From assembly GCF_000484535.1 (NCBI RefSeq), contig NC_022600.1:1984001-2048000 (forward strand): a stretch of 64,000 nt of DNA. Reading direction: 5' to 3'. Within the stretch, counting starts at the first letter, position 1; each line of letters begins with the position of its first letter. The stretch comes from Gloeobacter kilaueensis JS1 (lineage in GTDB: Bacteria > Cyanobacteriota > Cyanobacteriia > Gloeobacterales > Gloeobacteraceae). The notes beneath the pieces are model-generated. The model was not told where the DNA came from. It ran no database searches and worked only from the letters and a program-made list of their open reading frames with translations. The translations under genes and the position numbers were made by a program. Below are positions 35,822 through 47,815 of this stretch, piece after piece.

Positions 35822-35935
35822 TTAGCCTTGCCGCTGCTTGTGCTTGGGGTTTTCGCAGATGACCATGACCCGGCCCTTGCGGCGGATCACCCGACACTTT
35901 TCGCAGATCGGTTTGACGGACGCACGAACTTTCAT
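35822..35935 (-). CDS. rpmJ: 50S ribosomal protein L36
   Basis: 37 residues beginning [14 protein letters not shown] and continuing with [23 protein letters not shown], with the CxxC...C...H zinc ligands. First gene of the ribosomal run; infA and secY are not directly upstream. Confidence 0.96.
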   Translation of the reverse strand: MKVRASVKPICEKCRVIRRKGRVMVICENPKHKQRQG

Positions 35936-35994
35936 AGCTGGCCGCAAATTGTGCAGATCCTAGTTTAGATAAGCGAACTGCGCTCTGTCAAGGA

Positions 35995-37548
35995 TCAGCG
36001 TCGGCTGCGCAGCACGACGATCCAGCCGGCGATGGGTTCGCCTTTGTCGGTGCGCAGAACACTCTGCTGGGCACTGACTTCGACAAATTCTGCAAAGGCG
36101 GCGGCCTGCCTGAGATAGGACAGTGCGTGGGCGTAGCGGCCACTGGGCTGGAGGAGATAGTCCTCCTCGGGGCCCGCCTCCACCGAGAAGGCGAGCAGGC
36201 CGCCGGGTACGAGGGTGACGGCGCTCGCAACGAGCACCGGCAACAGATCGCCCAGGTACGGAAACACGTCGGCGGCCACGATCAGATCGAACGCGTCGCG
36301 GTAATGGGCCAATTGCTCGCCTATCTCGCCTGTCACCAGCTCGTCGTAGACCGCCCGCGCCCGCGCCTTTTCGATCATCCGGCTTGAAAGATCGATGCCC
36401 ACCAGCCGGTGGGCGAGGGGCTTAAACAATGGACCGCACAAACCCGTGCCGCAGCCGAGATCGAGAATATTGAGCAGGTGGTTGGCGTGGGGAGCGGCGG
36501 CGCGCACCGCCTCAAGGAGTTGCCGGGGCGTGCTGTAGGCCAGATCTTCCAGCAGATGGGCGTCGAAGCGCTCGGCGTAATCGTCGAACAGGGCCGCGAC
36601 GTAGCGCGGATCGGCAGCCGGTGGTACCGGCGCGCCGCCGACCGCCGCCAGATAATGGCGGGCCTCGCTGTCGGCGGGATCGAGCCGGATCGCTTCTGTA
36701 TAAGCGGCGGCGGCCTGGGCAAGCTGCCCCAGATCGCGCCGGGCGTTGCCCAGCCCCCGGTGGGCTGCCGCCAGCCACGGTGCCAGTGCAAGGGCCGCTT
36801 CAAAGCTCTCGATCGCCTCGCGCACCTGACCCAGCGAGAGCTGGGCGTTGGCGAGGTTGGTCTGGGCTTCGGCCAGATCGGGTTTGAGCAAAAGCGCGGT
36901 GCGGTAGACCGCCGCCGCCTCGCTCCACTGCTGCTGCGCCTGCAGGACCAGGCCGAGGTTGTAGTACGCCTCGGCAAAATCCGGCTGCAGGGTCAGGGCG
37001 CGCTTGAAGCAGGCCGCCGCTTCGGACCGCTCGCCCTGGTCTTTGAGGGCGACGCCCAGGTTGTTGTGGGCCTCGACGTAGCCCGGATCGAGGGCGATTG
37101 CCCGGCGGCAAGAAGCCACCGCCTCGTCGAGCGCCCCCAGTTCGCGCTGGACGGCTCCCAGGTTGTTGTGGGCCTTGACGTACTCCGGTTCGATGGCGAG
37201 CACCCGCTCGTAGGCGGCGACGGCCTCCTTGAGCCTGCCCTTCTCGTGCAGGGCCGTGCCCAGGGCAAAGTGGGCGTCGGTGTAGTAGCTTCTCAGTTCG
37301 ATGGCCCGCTGCAGGTGGTCGATTGCCCCGTCGAGGTTGCCCTGGGCCTGCAGGGCGAGCCCGAGGGCAAAGTGGGCCTCGACGTAGTCTGCTTGAAAAT
37401 CCAGCGCCTGGCCGTAGCGGACGATCGCTTCGGCCAGGCGGCCCTGGCGGTGCAGCACCAGGCCGAGATCGAACATTTCGGCGGCCTGGGCAAGGGCGGT
37501 GGCAGGTTTGCGATCGCGGCGCGGAGGCTTGCCGAAGCCAAGGGGCAT
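35995..37548 (-). CDS. TPR-repeat protein with C-terminal SAM-dependent methyltransferase
   Basis: 517 residues. About nine tetratricopeptide repeats run from residue 25 to 320 (for example EAIVRYGQALDFQADYVEAHFALGLALQAQGNLDGAI). A class I methyltransferase follows at about 345-517: LLNILDLGCGTGLCGPLFKPLAHRLVGIDLSSRMIEKARAR (motif I and acidic motif), DAFDLIVAADVFPYLGDL, then the YAHALSYLRQAAAFAEFVEVS C-terminus. TPR plus methyltransferase fusions modify small molecules or protein substrates captured by the repeats; the target is unknown. It lies between clpB and the ribosomal genes in the same direction, 59 bp before rpmJ. Confidence 0.88.
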   Translation of the reverse strand: MPLGFGKPPRRDRKPATALAQAAEMFDLGLVLHRQGRLAEAIVRYGQALDFQADYVEAHFALGLALQAQGNLDGAIDHLQRAIELRSYYTDAHFALGTALHEKGRLKEAVAAYERVLAIEPEYVKAHNNLGAVQRELGALDEAVASCRRAIALDPGYVEAHNNLGVALKDQGERSEAAACFKRALTLQPDFAEAYYNLGLVLQAQQQWSEAAAVYRTALLLKPDLAEAQTNLANAQLSLGQVREAIESFEAALALAPWLAAAHRGLGNARRDLGQLAQAAAAYTEAIRLDPADSEARHYLAAVGGAPVPPAADPRYVAALFDDYAERFDAHLLEDLAYSTPRQLLEAVRAAAPHANHLLNILDLGCGTGLCGPLFKPLAHRLVGIDLSSRMIEKARARAVYDELVTGEIGEQLAHYRDAFDLIVAADVFPYLGDLLPVLVASAVTLVPGGLLAFSVEAGPEEDYLLQPSGRYAHALSYLRQAAAFAEFVEVSAQQSVLRTDKGEPIAGWIVVLRSRR

Positions 37549-37590
37549 ACGCGGTCAGACGGTGGGTACAGTGCCCCTATCGTACACAGC

Positions 37591-40209
<2,619 letters not shown>

Positions 40210-40256
40210 AAAACTCTGGCCTTGCTGCTGTGTAGATGGGCAGGTCTAGGGTCATT

Positions 40257-40273
40257 GTAGGCACTCAGCCTAC
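40257..40273. promoter_or_regulatory. Short inverted repeat between clpB and the PTPS gene
   Basis: GTAGGC-ACTCA-GCCTAC, a perfect 6-bp repeat with a 5-nt spacer, lies 48 bp upstream of the clpB start and 99 bp upstream of the PTPS gene. It could be an operator; it does not match CIRCE. Confidence 0.3.
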
Positions 40274-40371
40274 CTGAGAGCAGCCGGTTTTCCGAATCAA
40301 AAGGTAGGTATTGCCGACCGGGCAGAGTCCCCGGTGTATCCTGAAAATTGAGGTATCGAAATGTTGCGACC

Positions 40372-41202
40372 ATGACGAGCTGCCTGATCGTGCGCCGCTC
40401 CCGTTTCAGCGCCGCTCATCGCTACTGGCTGGAGGAACTGAGCGCCGAGGAGAACCGGCGGCGCTTCGGTGCCGCCGCCAACATCCACGGCCACAACTAC
40501 ACGATATTGGTCTCGATGAACGGGCCGGTGGACCGCTTCGGCATGGTGCTCAATTTGAGCGAAGTCAAGCAGATTATCCGCCGCGAGGTCTCAGGCCAGC
40601 TCGACAGCCAGCTGCTAAACGAGACCTGGGAGGAGTTTGTCCGGACACTGCCCACCACCGAGCACATGGCGCGGGTCATCTTCGAGCGCCTGCGTCCCCA
40701 TCTGCCGGTGGTGCGGGTGCAGCTATTTGAATCGGAAGATCTCTGGGCCGAGTATCAAGGAGAAGCCATGCAAGCGTATCTGACGATCGCCGATCACTTT
40801 GCGGCTGCCCACCGGCTTGCCCTCGACGAACTGTCGCTTGAAGAAAACACCGAAATCTACGGACTGTGCGCCCGCACCCACGGCCACGGCCACAACTACC
40901 ACGTCGAGATCACCGTCAAGGGCGAGGTGGACGAGCGCACCGGGATGCTGGTGGACCTGGTGGCATTGCAGCGCCTGCTTAAAGACAAGGTGCTTTTGCC
41001 CTTCGATCACACCTTCTTGAACAAGGACGTGCCCTACTTTGCCCAGGTGGTGCCGACGGCTGAAAATATCGCCCTGCACATTCGCGACCTGCTCGAAGAA
41101 CCCGTGCGCGCCCTCGGAGCCCGCCTGCACAAAGTCCGCCTCATCGAAAGCCCCAACAACTCCGTCGAGGTCTACACCGAGAGCTTTGCGCCGATCGCCT
41201 GA
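40372..41202 (+). CDS. Tandem-fused 6-carboxytetrahydropterin synthase (QueD/PTPS-like)
   Basis: 276 residues from MTSCLIVRRSRFSAAHRYW, made of two PTPS domains. The C-terminal half (about 130-276) is complete: zinc His in ADHFAAAHRLAL and HGHGHNYHVEI, catalytic Cys in YGLCARTHGHGH, Asp-His in LPFDHTFLN and Glu in RLIESPNNSVEVY. The N-terminal half keeps the zinc His residues (SAAHRYW, IHGHNY) but has Ala where the Cys should be (FGAAANIHGHNY) and LDSQLLN instead of the Asp-His pair, so it is probably structural. PTPS/QueD enzymes make 6-carboxytetrahydropterin for queuosine or related pterins. A single-chain heterodimer-like arrangement is inferred. Confidence 0.85.
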   Translation: MTSCLIVRRSRFSAAHRYWLEELSAEENRRRFGAAANIHGHNYTILVSMNGPVDRFGMVLNLSEVKQIIRREVSGQLDSQLLNETWEEFVRTLPTTEHMARVIFERLRPHLPVVRVQLFESEDLWAEYQGEAMQAYLTIADHFAAAHRLALDELSLEENTEIYGLCARTHGHGHNYHVEITVKGEVDERTGMLVDLVALQRLLKDKVLLPFDHTFLNKDVPYFAQVVPTAENIALHIRDLLEEPVRALGARLHKVRLIESPNNSVEVYTESFAPIA

Positions 41203-41204
41203 CA

Positions 41205-41333
41205 TTACAGGCGGTACTGCAGGCGGCGGATGGCCAGGCCCAGCAGGCTCAAAGGCAGGGCAAGGGCAAGCAGCGCCGCGTAATAGATAAAAAAGTAATT
41301 GCCGAGGTTCGCCGTCAGATTCAGGTGGCTCAT
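41205..41333 (-). CDS. 42-residue single-span membrane protein
   Basis: A frame missed by length cut-offs: ATG at 41333 with a strong GGGAGG site 8 nt upstream, encoding MSHLNLTANLGNYFFIYYAA, then LLALALPLSLLGLAIRRLQYRL, stop at 41205-41207. One transmembrane helix with a short basic C-terminal tail (RRLQYR). The size and layout fit the small subunits of cyanobacterial photosynthetic or NDH-1 complexes (NdhP, PetL and Psb types), but I cannot match a named one. It ends 2 bp from the convergent PTPS gene. Confidence 0.6.
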   Translation of the reverse strand: MSHLNLTANLGNYFFIYYAALLALALPLSLLGLAIRRLQYRL

Positions 41334-41358
41334 CGCTTTTTCCTCCCGTTCGATACTG

Positions 41359-41376
41359 GCAGCCTAAAATGGCTGC
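41359..41376. promoter_or_regulatory. Palindrome GCAGCC-TAAAAT-GGCTGC upstream of the suf operon
   Basis: A perfect 6-bp inverted repeat around TAAAAT lies between the small membrane gene and the Rrf2 regulator, 105 bp before the regulator start. First of two CTAAAATG-centred palindromes here. Confidence 0.45.
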
Positions 41377-41430
41377 GCTCGATAGATGGCGGCTGTTAGA
41401 CCAGTTTTTGCACCGGCACAGGCGGCGGGC

Positions 41431-41460
41431 TTGCCCAAAATAGGACTAAAATGGTCTTAT
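41431..41460 (+). promoter_or_regulatory. Putative suf promoter with overlapping Rrf2-type operator
   Basis: An imperfect palindrome (arms ATAGGAC at 41440-41446 and GTCTTAT at 41454-41460 around TAAAATG, 6 of 7 arm pairs matching) resembles type-1 IscR/Rrf2 sites (GACTA-N-TAGTC-like centre). TTGCCC (41431-41436) and TCTTAT (41455-41460) give a plausible sigma70 promoter with an 18-nt spacer. The operator would cover it, as expected for autorepression by the gene starting at 41481. Confidence 0.55.
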
Positions 41461-41480
41461 ATGAAGGCAGGTAACAAGCC

Positions 41481-41954
41481 ATGCTCCGCATGACCCGGCA
41501 ATCGGACTACGGCATCGTGCTCATCAGCTATCTGGCCGCTCGCCCTGAGCGCAGTTTTGGGGCGGCGGAGCTGGCGGCCCAGACCGCGTTGCCGGTGCCG
41601 ATCGTGCGCAAGATCTTGAAGCTTCTGGCTAAAGGCGCGCTTCTGGTCTCCCATCGGGGCATCAAGGGCGGCTACAGCCTTGCCCGGCCCGCGAGTGCAA
41701 TCTCGGTGGCCGATATTCTCACAGCCCTCGAAGGGCCGATTGCCCTGACCGAGTGCATCGAAGAAGCCCCCGGCGGCTGCAGCCACGAGGCGCTCTGCCC
41801 TTTGCGGCCCAAGTGGCAGCGCATCAACGCCGTCGTCCACCACGCCCTCTCTTCGATCAACCTCAGCCAGCTCATCGCCCCCTGGCCCCACGAGTACCTG
41901 AACCTGTCCAGGCCCACTGCCGCCCTCAGCACTGTCCAGTCTCCCCTACGCTAA
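41481..41954 (+). CDS. Rrf2-family regulator of the suf operon
   Basis: 157 residues. The winged helix-turn-helix of the Rrf2 family occupies 1-75 (MTRQSDYGIVLISYLAARPERSFGAAELAAQTALPVPIVRKILKLLAKGALLVSHRGIKGGYSLARPASAISVADILTALEG). A three-Cys cluster ECIEEAPGGCSHEALCPLRPKW would hold an Fe-S cluster, as in IscR and SUF-type Rrf2 regulators. It lies 18 bp upstream of sufB and is probably cotranscribed, so it likely senses Fe-S status and autorepresses the operon. Most cyanobacteria use a DeoR-type SufR instead. Confidence 0.9.
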   Translation: MLRMTRQSDYGIVLISYLAARPERSFGAAELAAQTALPVPIVRKILKLLAKGALLVSHRGIKGGYSLARPASAISVADILTALEGPIALTECIEEAPGGCSHEALCPLRPKWQRINAVVHHALSSINLSQLIAPWPHEYLNLSRPTAALSTVQSPLR

Positions 41955-41972
41955 AAGTTCAACGGAGCTACG

Positions 41973-43421
<1,449 letters not shown>

Positions 43422-43448
43422 CTTGAGCAAGCGAGCAAGAGAGAGAAG

Positions 43449-44216
<768 letters not shown>

Positions 44217-44225
44217 AGGAATCGC

Positions 44226-45542
44226 ATGTCGCAGCTGACGATCGAAAAGAACACGTTTTTGACCGACTTTGCCGACTTTGCCGCTGGCCGGACCGACGAG
44301 CCGCCCTTCGTCGCCTCGCTGCGCAGCGAGGCGCTCTCGCAATTTGCCACCGCCGGTCTGCCGCACCGCCGCCTCGAAAAGTGGCGGCAACTGGATCTCT
44401 CGGGCTTTCGCAGTCACGAATTTGCCCTCATCGAAAAGCCGCCTGCGGTACTGGCCCATGCCATTGCGCCGCTGCGCCTCGCAGGAGCGCAGGAGCTGGT
44501 GTTTGTCGATGGCCACTTCGTACCCGAACTGTCCGAGGCCGGGAGTGTGGCGGGGGTGCAGGCGGGCAGTCTGGCGGTTGCGGCGCGCCAACAGCCGACC
44601 CCCCTAGGCCGCGACGTCGATTTGAGCGAGCCCTTCGCCGCCCTCAACACGATCTACTGGCAGGACGGCGCGTTTGTTCAGTTGCAGCCCGGCGCAGTTG
44701 CCCAGCGGCCCCTGCACCTGTTGTGCGTAGCCACCGGCGGCGAGCAACCGACGGCGAGCTACCCGCGCCACCTGATCGCCCTCGGGGCCAACAGCGAGGC
44801 GACGGTGATCGAGACCTATACGAGCCTGGGTGCGGGCGTTCACTTTAGCTGCCCCCTGAGCGAGGTCGGGCTGGCCGCCAACGCCCGGCTCAACCACCAC
44901 CGCTTCGTCCGGCAGAACCCGGCTGCCTACCACCTGGCCACCAGCCACCTGCACCTCGGGCGCGACAGCCGCATCAACGCCCTCGCCGCCTGCCTGGGGG
45001 GCAGTCTGACCCGCCACGATCTCCACGTCGATCTGGCCGCCCCCGGCAGCGAGGCCAACCTGCAGGGCCTTTATCTGGCCGCCGACACCCAGCAGGTCGA
45101 TAATCACCTCTGGGTCCGCCACAGCGCTCCCCATACCAGGAGCCGCCAGAGCTACCGGGGCATCCTGGCAGGCAGGGCGCAGGCGGTCTTTAACGGCAAC
45201 ATCCACGTCGAAGCCGCCGCCGCCAAAACCGATGCCCGCCAGAGCAACCGCAACCTGCTCCTCTCGGATACGGCCCTCGTCCACACCAATCCCCAGCTTG
45301 AGATCTACGCCGGCGACGTGCGCTGCACCCACGGTTCGACCGTCGGCCAGCTCGACGAGGAAGCGCTCTTTTATCTGCGCTCGCGCGGTCTGGACGCAGC
45401 CTCGGCCAGAAACCTGCTCACCTACGCCTTTGCCAGCGACCTCATCGATGCGGTCGAGCCCGCGATTCTGCGCCCACAACTGGAGCAGGCGCTGTTCGAC
45501 TGGCTCAGCTTAAACGTCGGCTTTCGCGGAGAAACACGATGA
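44226..45542 (+). CDS. sufD: Fe-S cluster assembly protein SufD
   Basis: 438 residues. C-terminal SufBD domain with SRQSYRGILAGRAQAVFNGNIHVEAAAAKTDARQSNRNLLLSD and HGSTVGQLDEEALFYLRSRGLDAASARNLLTYAFASDLI. Pairs with SufB in the SufBC2D complex. The stop overlaps the sufS start (ATGA). Confidence 0.95.
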   Translation: MSQLTIEKNTFLTDFADFAAGRTDEPPFVASLRSEALSQFATAGLPHRRLEKWRQLDLSGFRSHEFALIEKPPAVLAHAIAPLRLAGAQELVFVDGHFVPELSEAGSVAGVQAGSLAVAARQQPTPLGRDVDLSEPFAALNTIYWQDGAFVQLQPGAVAQRPLHLLCVATGGEQPTASYPRHLIALGANSEATVIETYTSLGAGVHFSCPLSEVGLAANARLNHHRFVRQNPAAYHLATSHLHLGRDSRINALAACLGGSLTRHDLHVDLAAPGSEANLQGLYLAADTQQVDNHLWVRHSAPHTRSRQSYRGILAGRAQAVFNGNIHVEAAAAKTDARQSNRNLLLSDTALVHTNPQLEIYAGDVRCTHGSTVGQLDEEALFYLRSRGLDAASARNLLTYAFASDLIDAVEPAILRPQLEQALFDWLSLNVGFRGETR

Positions 45543-46795
45543 CGCTCACCGCTTCGACCTCCACCACCCGCCTCACCCCCGCCGCCGTTGCCCAACTGCG
45601 CGCGGACTTTCCGATTCTGGGCGAGTCCGTCCACGGCAAACCGCTCGTCTACCTCGATAACGCCGCTTCGACCCAGAAGCCCCAGGCGGTGATCGACGCG
45701 ATTAGCCGGCTCTACACGAGCTACTACGCCAATATCCATAGAGGCGTCCACCAACTCAGCCAGCTTTCGACGGCGGCCCACGACGAGGCGCGCCGCAAGG
45801 TGCAGCGCTTTATCAACGCCAGAAGCGACAAAGAAATCATCTTCGTGCGCGGCTGCACCGAGGCGATCAATCTGGTCGCCCAGACCTTTGGTCGGCAAAA
45901 TATCGGCCCCGGCGACGAAATACTGATCACAGCGATGGAGCACCACTCCAACATCGTCCCCTGGCAGATGCTCTGCCAGGAAAAGGGGGCCGTCCTCAAA
46001 GTCGCGCCGATTAGCGATCAAGGCGAACTGCTCGTAGACGCATACGAAAAGCTCCTGGGCGAGCGCACGAAGCTGGTCGCCCTCGTGCATCTTTCTAATG
46101 CTCTGGGCACGATCAACCCGGTGCGGCAACTCGTCGAGCTGGCCCACGCCCGATCGATCCCGGTGTTGCTCGACGGAGCCCAGGCCGTCTCCCACATTCC
46201 CGTCGATGTCCAGGCGCTCGACTGCGACTTTTATACTTTCTCGGGCCACAAGCTCTACGGCCCCACCGGCATCGGTGTGCTCTACGGCAAAGAAGAACGG
46301 CTGGAGGCGATGCCCCCCTGGCAGGGCGGCGGCGATATGATCCGCTCCGTCAGCTTTGAGAAGACGACCTTCAGTGGCATCCCTTTTAAGTTCGAGGCGG
46401 GCACCCCGGATATCTGCGGCGCGATTGCCCTGGGCGTCGCCATCGATTACGTGCAGCAGGTGGGCCTCGCGGCGATTGCCGACTATGAGGCGGAGCTTTT
46501 AAGCTACGCCACCGAGCAGATCCAGGCGGTGCCGGGGGTGCGCTTGATTGGCACCGCCCGCGAGAAGGCGAGTGTGCTCTCTTTTGTGATCGATGGCGTC
46601 CATCCCCACGACATCGGCACGATCCTCGATCAACAGGGCGTGGCGATCCGGGCGGGCCACCACTGTGCCCAGCCGGTGATGCAGCGCCTCAAGCTTCCCG
46701 CCACCGCCCGCGCCTCCTTTGCCTTCTACAACACCCGCGCCGAGGTGGACGCCCTGGTGGCGGCGGTCTACACAGTTCAGGAGATGTTTGGTTGA
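45539..46795 (+). CDS. sufS: Cysteine desulfurase SufS
   Basis: 418 residues, group II desulfurase. YLDNAASTQKPQAVIDAI, the PLP lysine in FYTFSGHKLYGPTGIGVLYG, and the catalytic Cys in IRAGHHCAQPVMQRL are present. It releases sulfur from cysteine as persulfide and hands it to SufU, encoded one base downstream. Confidence 0.97.
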   Translation: MTLTASTSTTRLTPAAVAQLRADFPILGESVHGKPLVYLDNAASTQKPQAVIDAISRLYTSYYANIHRGVHQLSQLSTAAHDEARRKVQRFINARSDKEIIFVRGCTEAINLVAQTFGRQNIGPGDEILITAMEHHSNIVPWQMLCQEKGAVLKVAPISDQGELLVDAYEKLLGERTKLVALVHLSNALGTINPVRQLVELAHARSIPVLLDGAQAVSHIPVDVQALDCDFYTFSGHKLYGPTGIGVLYGKEERLEAMPPWQGGGDMIRSVSFEKTTFSGIPFKFEAGTPDICGAIALGVAIDYVQQVGLAAIADYEAELLSYATEQIQAVPGVRLIGTAREKASVLSFVIDGVHPHDIGTILDQQGVAIRAGHHCAQPVMQRLKLPATARASFAFYNTRAEVDALVAAVYTVQEMFG

Positions 46796-46796
46796 T

Positions 46797-47249
46797 ATGT
46801 CAGAACTGCGCGAACTGTACCAGGAAGTAATCCTCGATCACTACAGGCGGCCCCGCAACTACGGCGAGTTGCCGGAGGCGAACCGCGAGGCGGAGGGTCA
46901 CAACCCCCTGTGCGGCGATCAGGTGACGATCTATCTGCAGCTTCAAGATGGCCTGATTCAGGACATCCACTTCGAGGGAGCCGGTTGTGCGATCTCGACA
47001 GCGAGTGCTTCGCTGATGACCGAGGCGCTCAAGGGCAAGAGCGTCGCCCAGGCGGCCCACCTTTTTGAGAACTTTCACCAACTGGTAACCAGCGACGATG
47101 CAGAGGCGCTTCCTGCCCCCGATCTGGGCAAACTGGCGGTGCTGGCCGGCGTGCGCGAATTTCCGATGCGCGTCAAGTGTGCCACCCTCGCCTGGCATAC
47201 CCTCAACGCTGCCCTCAAAAATACCGGCGAGCTGGTGAGCACGGAGTAA
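46797..47249 (+). CDS. sufU: Sulfur acceptor SufU
   Basis: 150 residues from MSELRELYQEVILDHYRRPRNYGELPEAN. The three Cys and the Asp that bind zinc in SufU are present: NPLCGDQVTIY, GAGCAISTASASLM and RVKCATLAWHTL. The insertion around residue 95-110 distinguishes it from IscU. In Gram-positive bacteria SufU is the zinc-dependent sulfurtransferase of SufS; the same role is inferred here. Confidence 0.93.
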   Translation: MSELRELYQEVILDHYRRPRNYGELPEANREAEGHNPLCGDQVTIYLQLQDGLIQDIHFEGAGCAISTASASLMTEALKGKSVAQAAHLFENFHQLVTSDDAEALPAPDLGKLAVLAGVREFPMRVKCATLAWHTLNAALKNTGELVSTE

Positions 47250-47251
47250 TC

Positions 47252-47563
47252 ATGGAAAAAGACACCGAACTCAAGGAGCAGGTGATCGGGGCACTCAAGA
47301 GCGTCTACGATCCCGAAATTCCCGTCAACATCTACGATCTGGGCCTGGTCTACGACGTGGGCGTCGTCGCCGGTCACGTCGCCGTCCAGATGACTCTCAC
47401 CACACCGATGTGTCCGGTCGCAGGCTCGCTGCCCGGCGAAGTCGAGACGAAACTGCAGGAGTTGCCGGGAGTGGTCTCAGCCCAGGTCGAACTGGTCTGG
47501 GAGCCCGCCTGGACGATGGACAGGATGCCTGAGGAAGCGAAGCTGCAGCTGGGACTGTTTTGA
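47252..47563 (+). CDS. sufT: SufT/MIP18-family (DUF59) Fe-S maturation protein
   Basis: 103 residues: LKEQVIGALKSVYDPEIPVNIYDLGLVYDVGV, the conserved Cys in TLTTPMCPVAGSLPGEVE, and VELVWEPAWTMDRMPEEAKLQLGLF. The MIP18/DUF59 domain assists late Fe-S delivery. Last gene of the suf operon, 2 bp after sufU. Confidence 0.9.
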   Translation: MEKDTELKEQVIGALKSVYDPEIPVNIYDLGLVYDVGVVAGHVAVQMTLTTPMCPVAGSLPGEVETKLQELPGVVSAQVELVWEPAWTMDRMPEEAKLQLGLF

Positions 47564-47815
47564 GAGCGGATTGTCTGGCTGGAGTCGGTTGAATTGAAAG
47601 GGGGGCATTTCCGCAAGCTGGGGTTAAAAAGCTGCCTGTAGCTGACAACTCGATTTTTGCGCACTGCTGTTTTCAACTATCAACGGTAAACGCCCGCTGC
47701 CGCCTTGCCGTCGAATTGCCGTCGAACCAGCGCAAAACAAATGTTAAGTTTTGTGTAGAGAGGGATTTAGAAAAGTTCCGCCTGCGGCTAAATACGTTTA
47801 GAACGACAGGCAACT
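47564..47815. other. Intergenic region after the suf operon
   Basis: 252 bp without a recognisable gene. No clear stem-loop with a U tract. The AT-rich stretch near 47735-47800 probably carries the promoter of the following regulator gene. Confidence 0.35.

Noticed and set aside
40210-40371. CIRCE heat-shock operator before clpB
   Set aside because: TAGGCACTC and GAGAGCAGC occur, but not the TTAGCACTC-N9-GAGTGCTAA arrangement.
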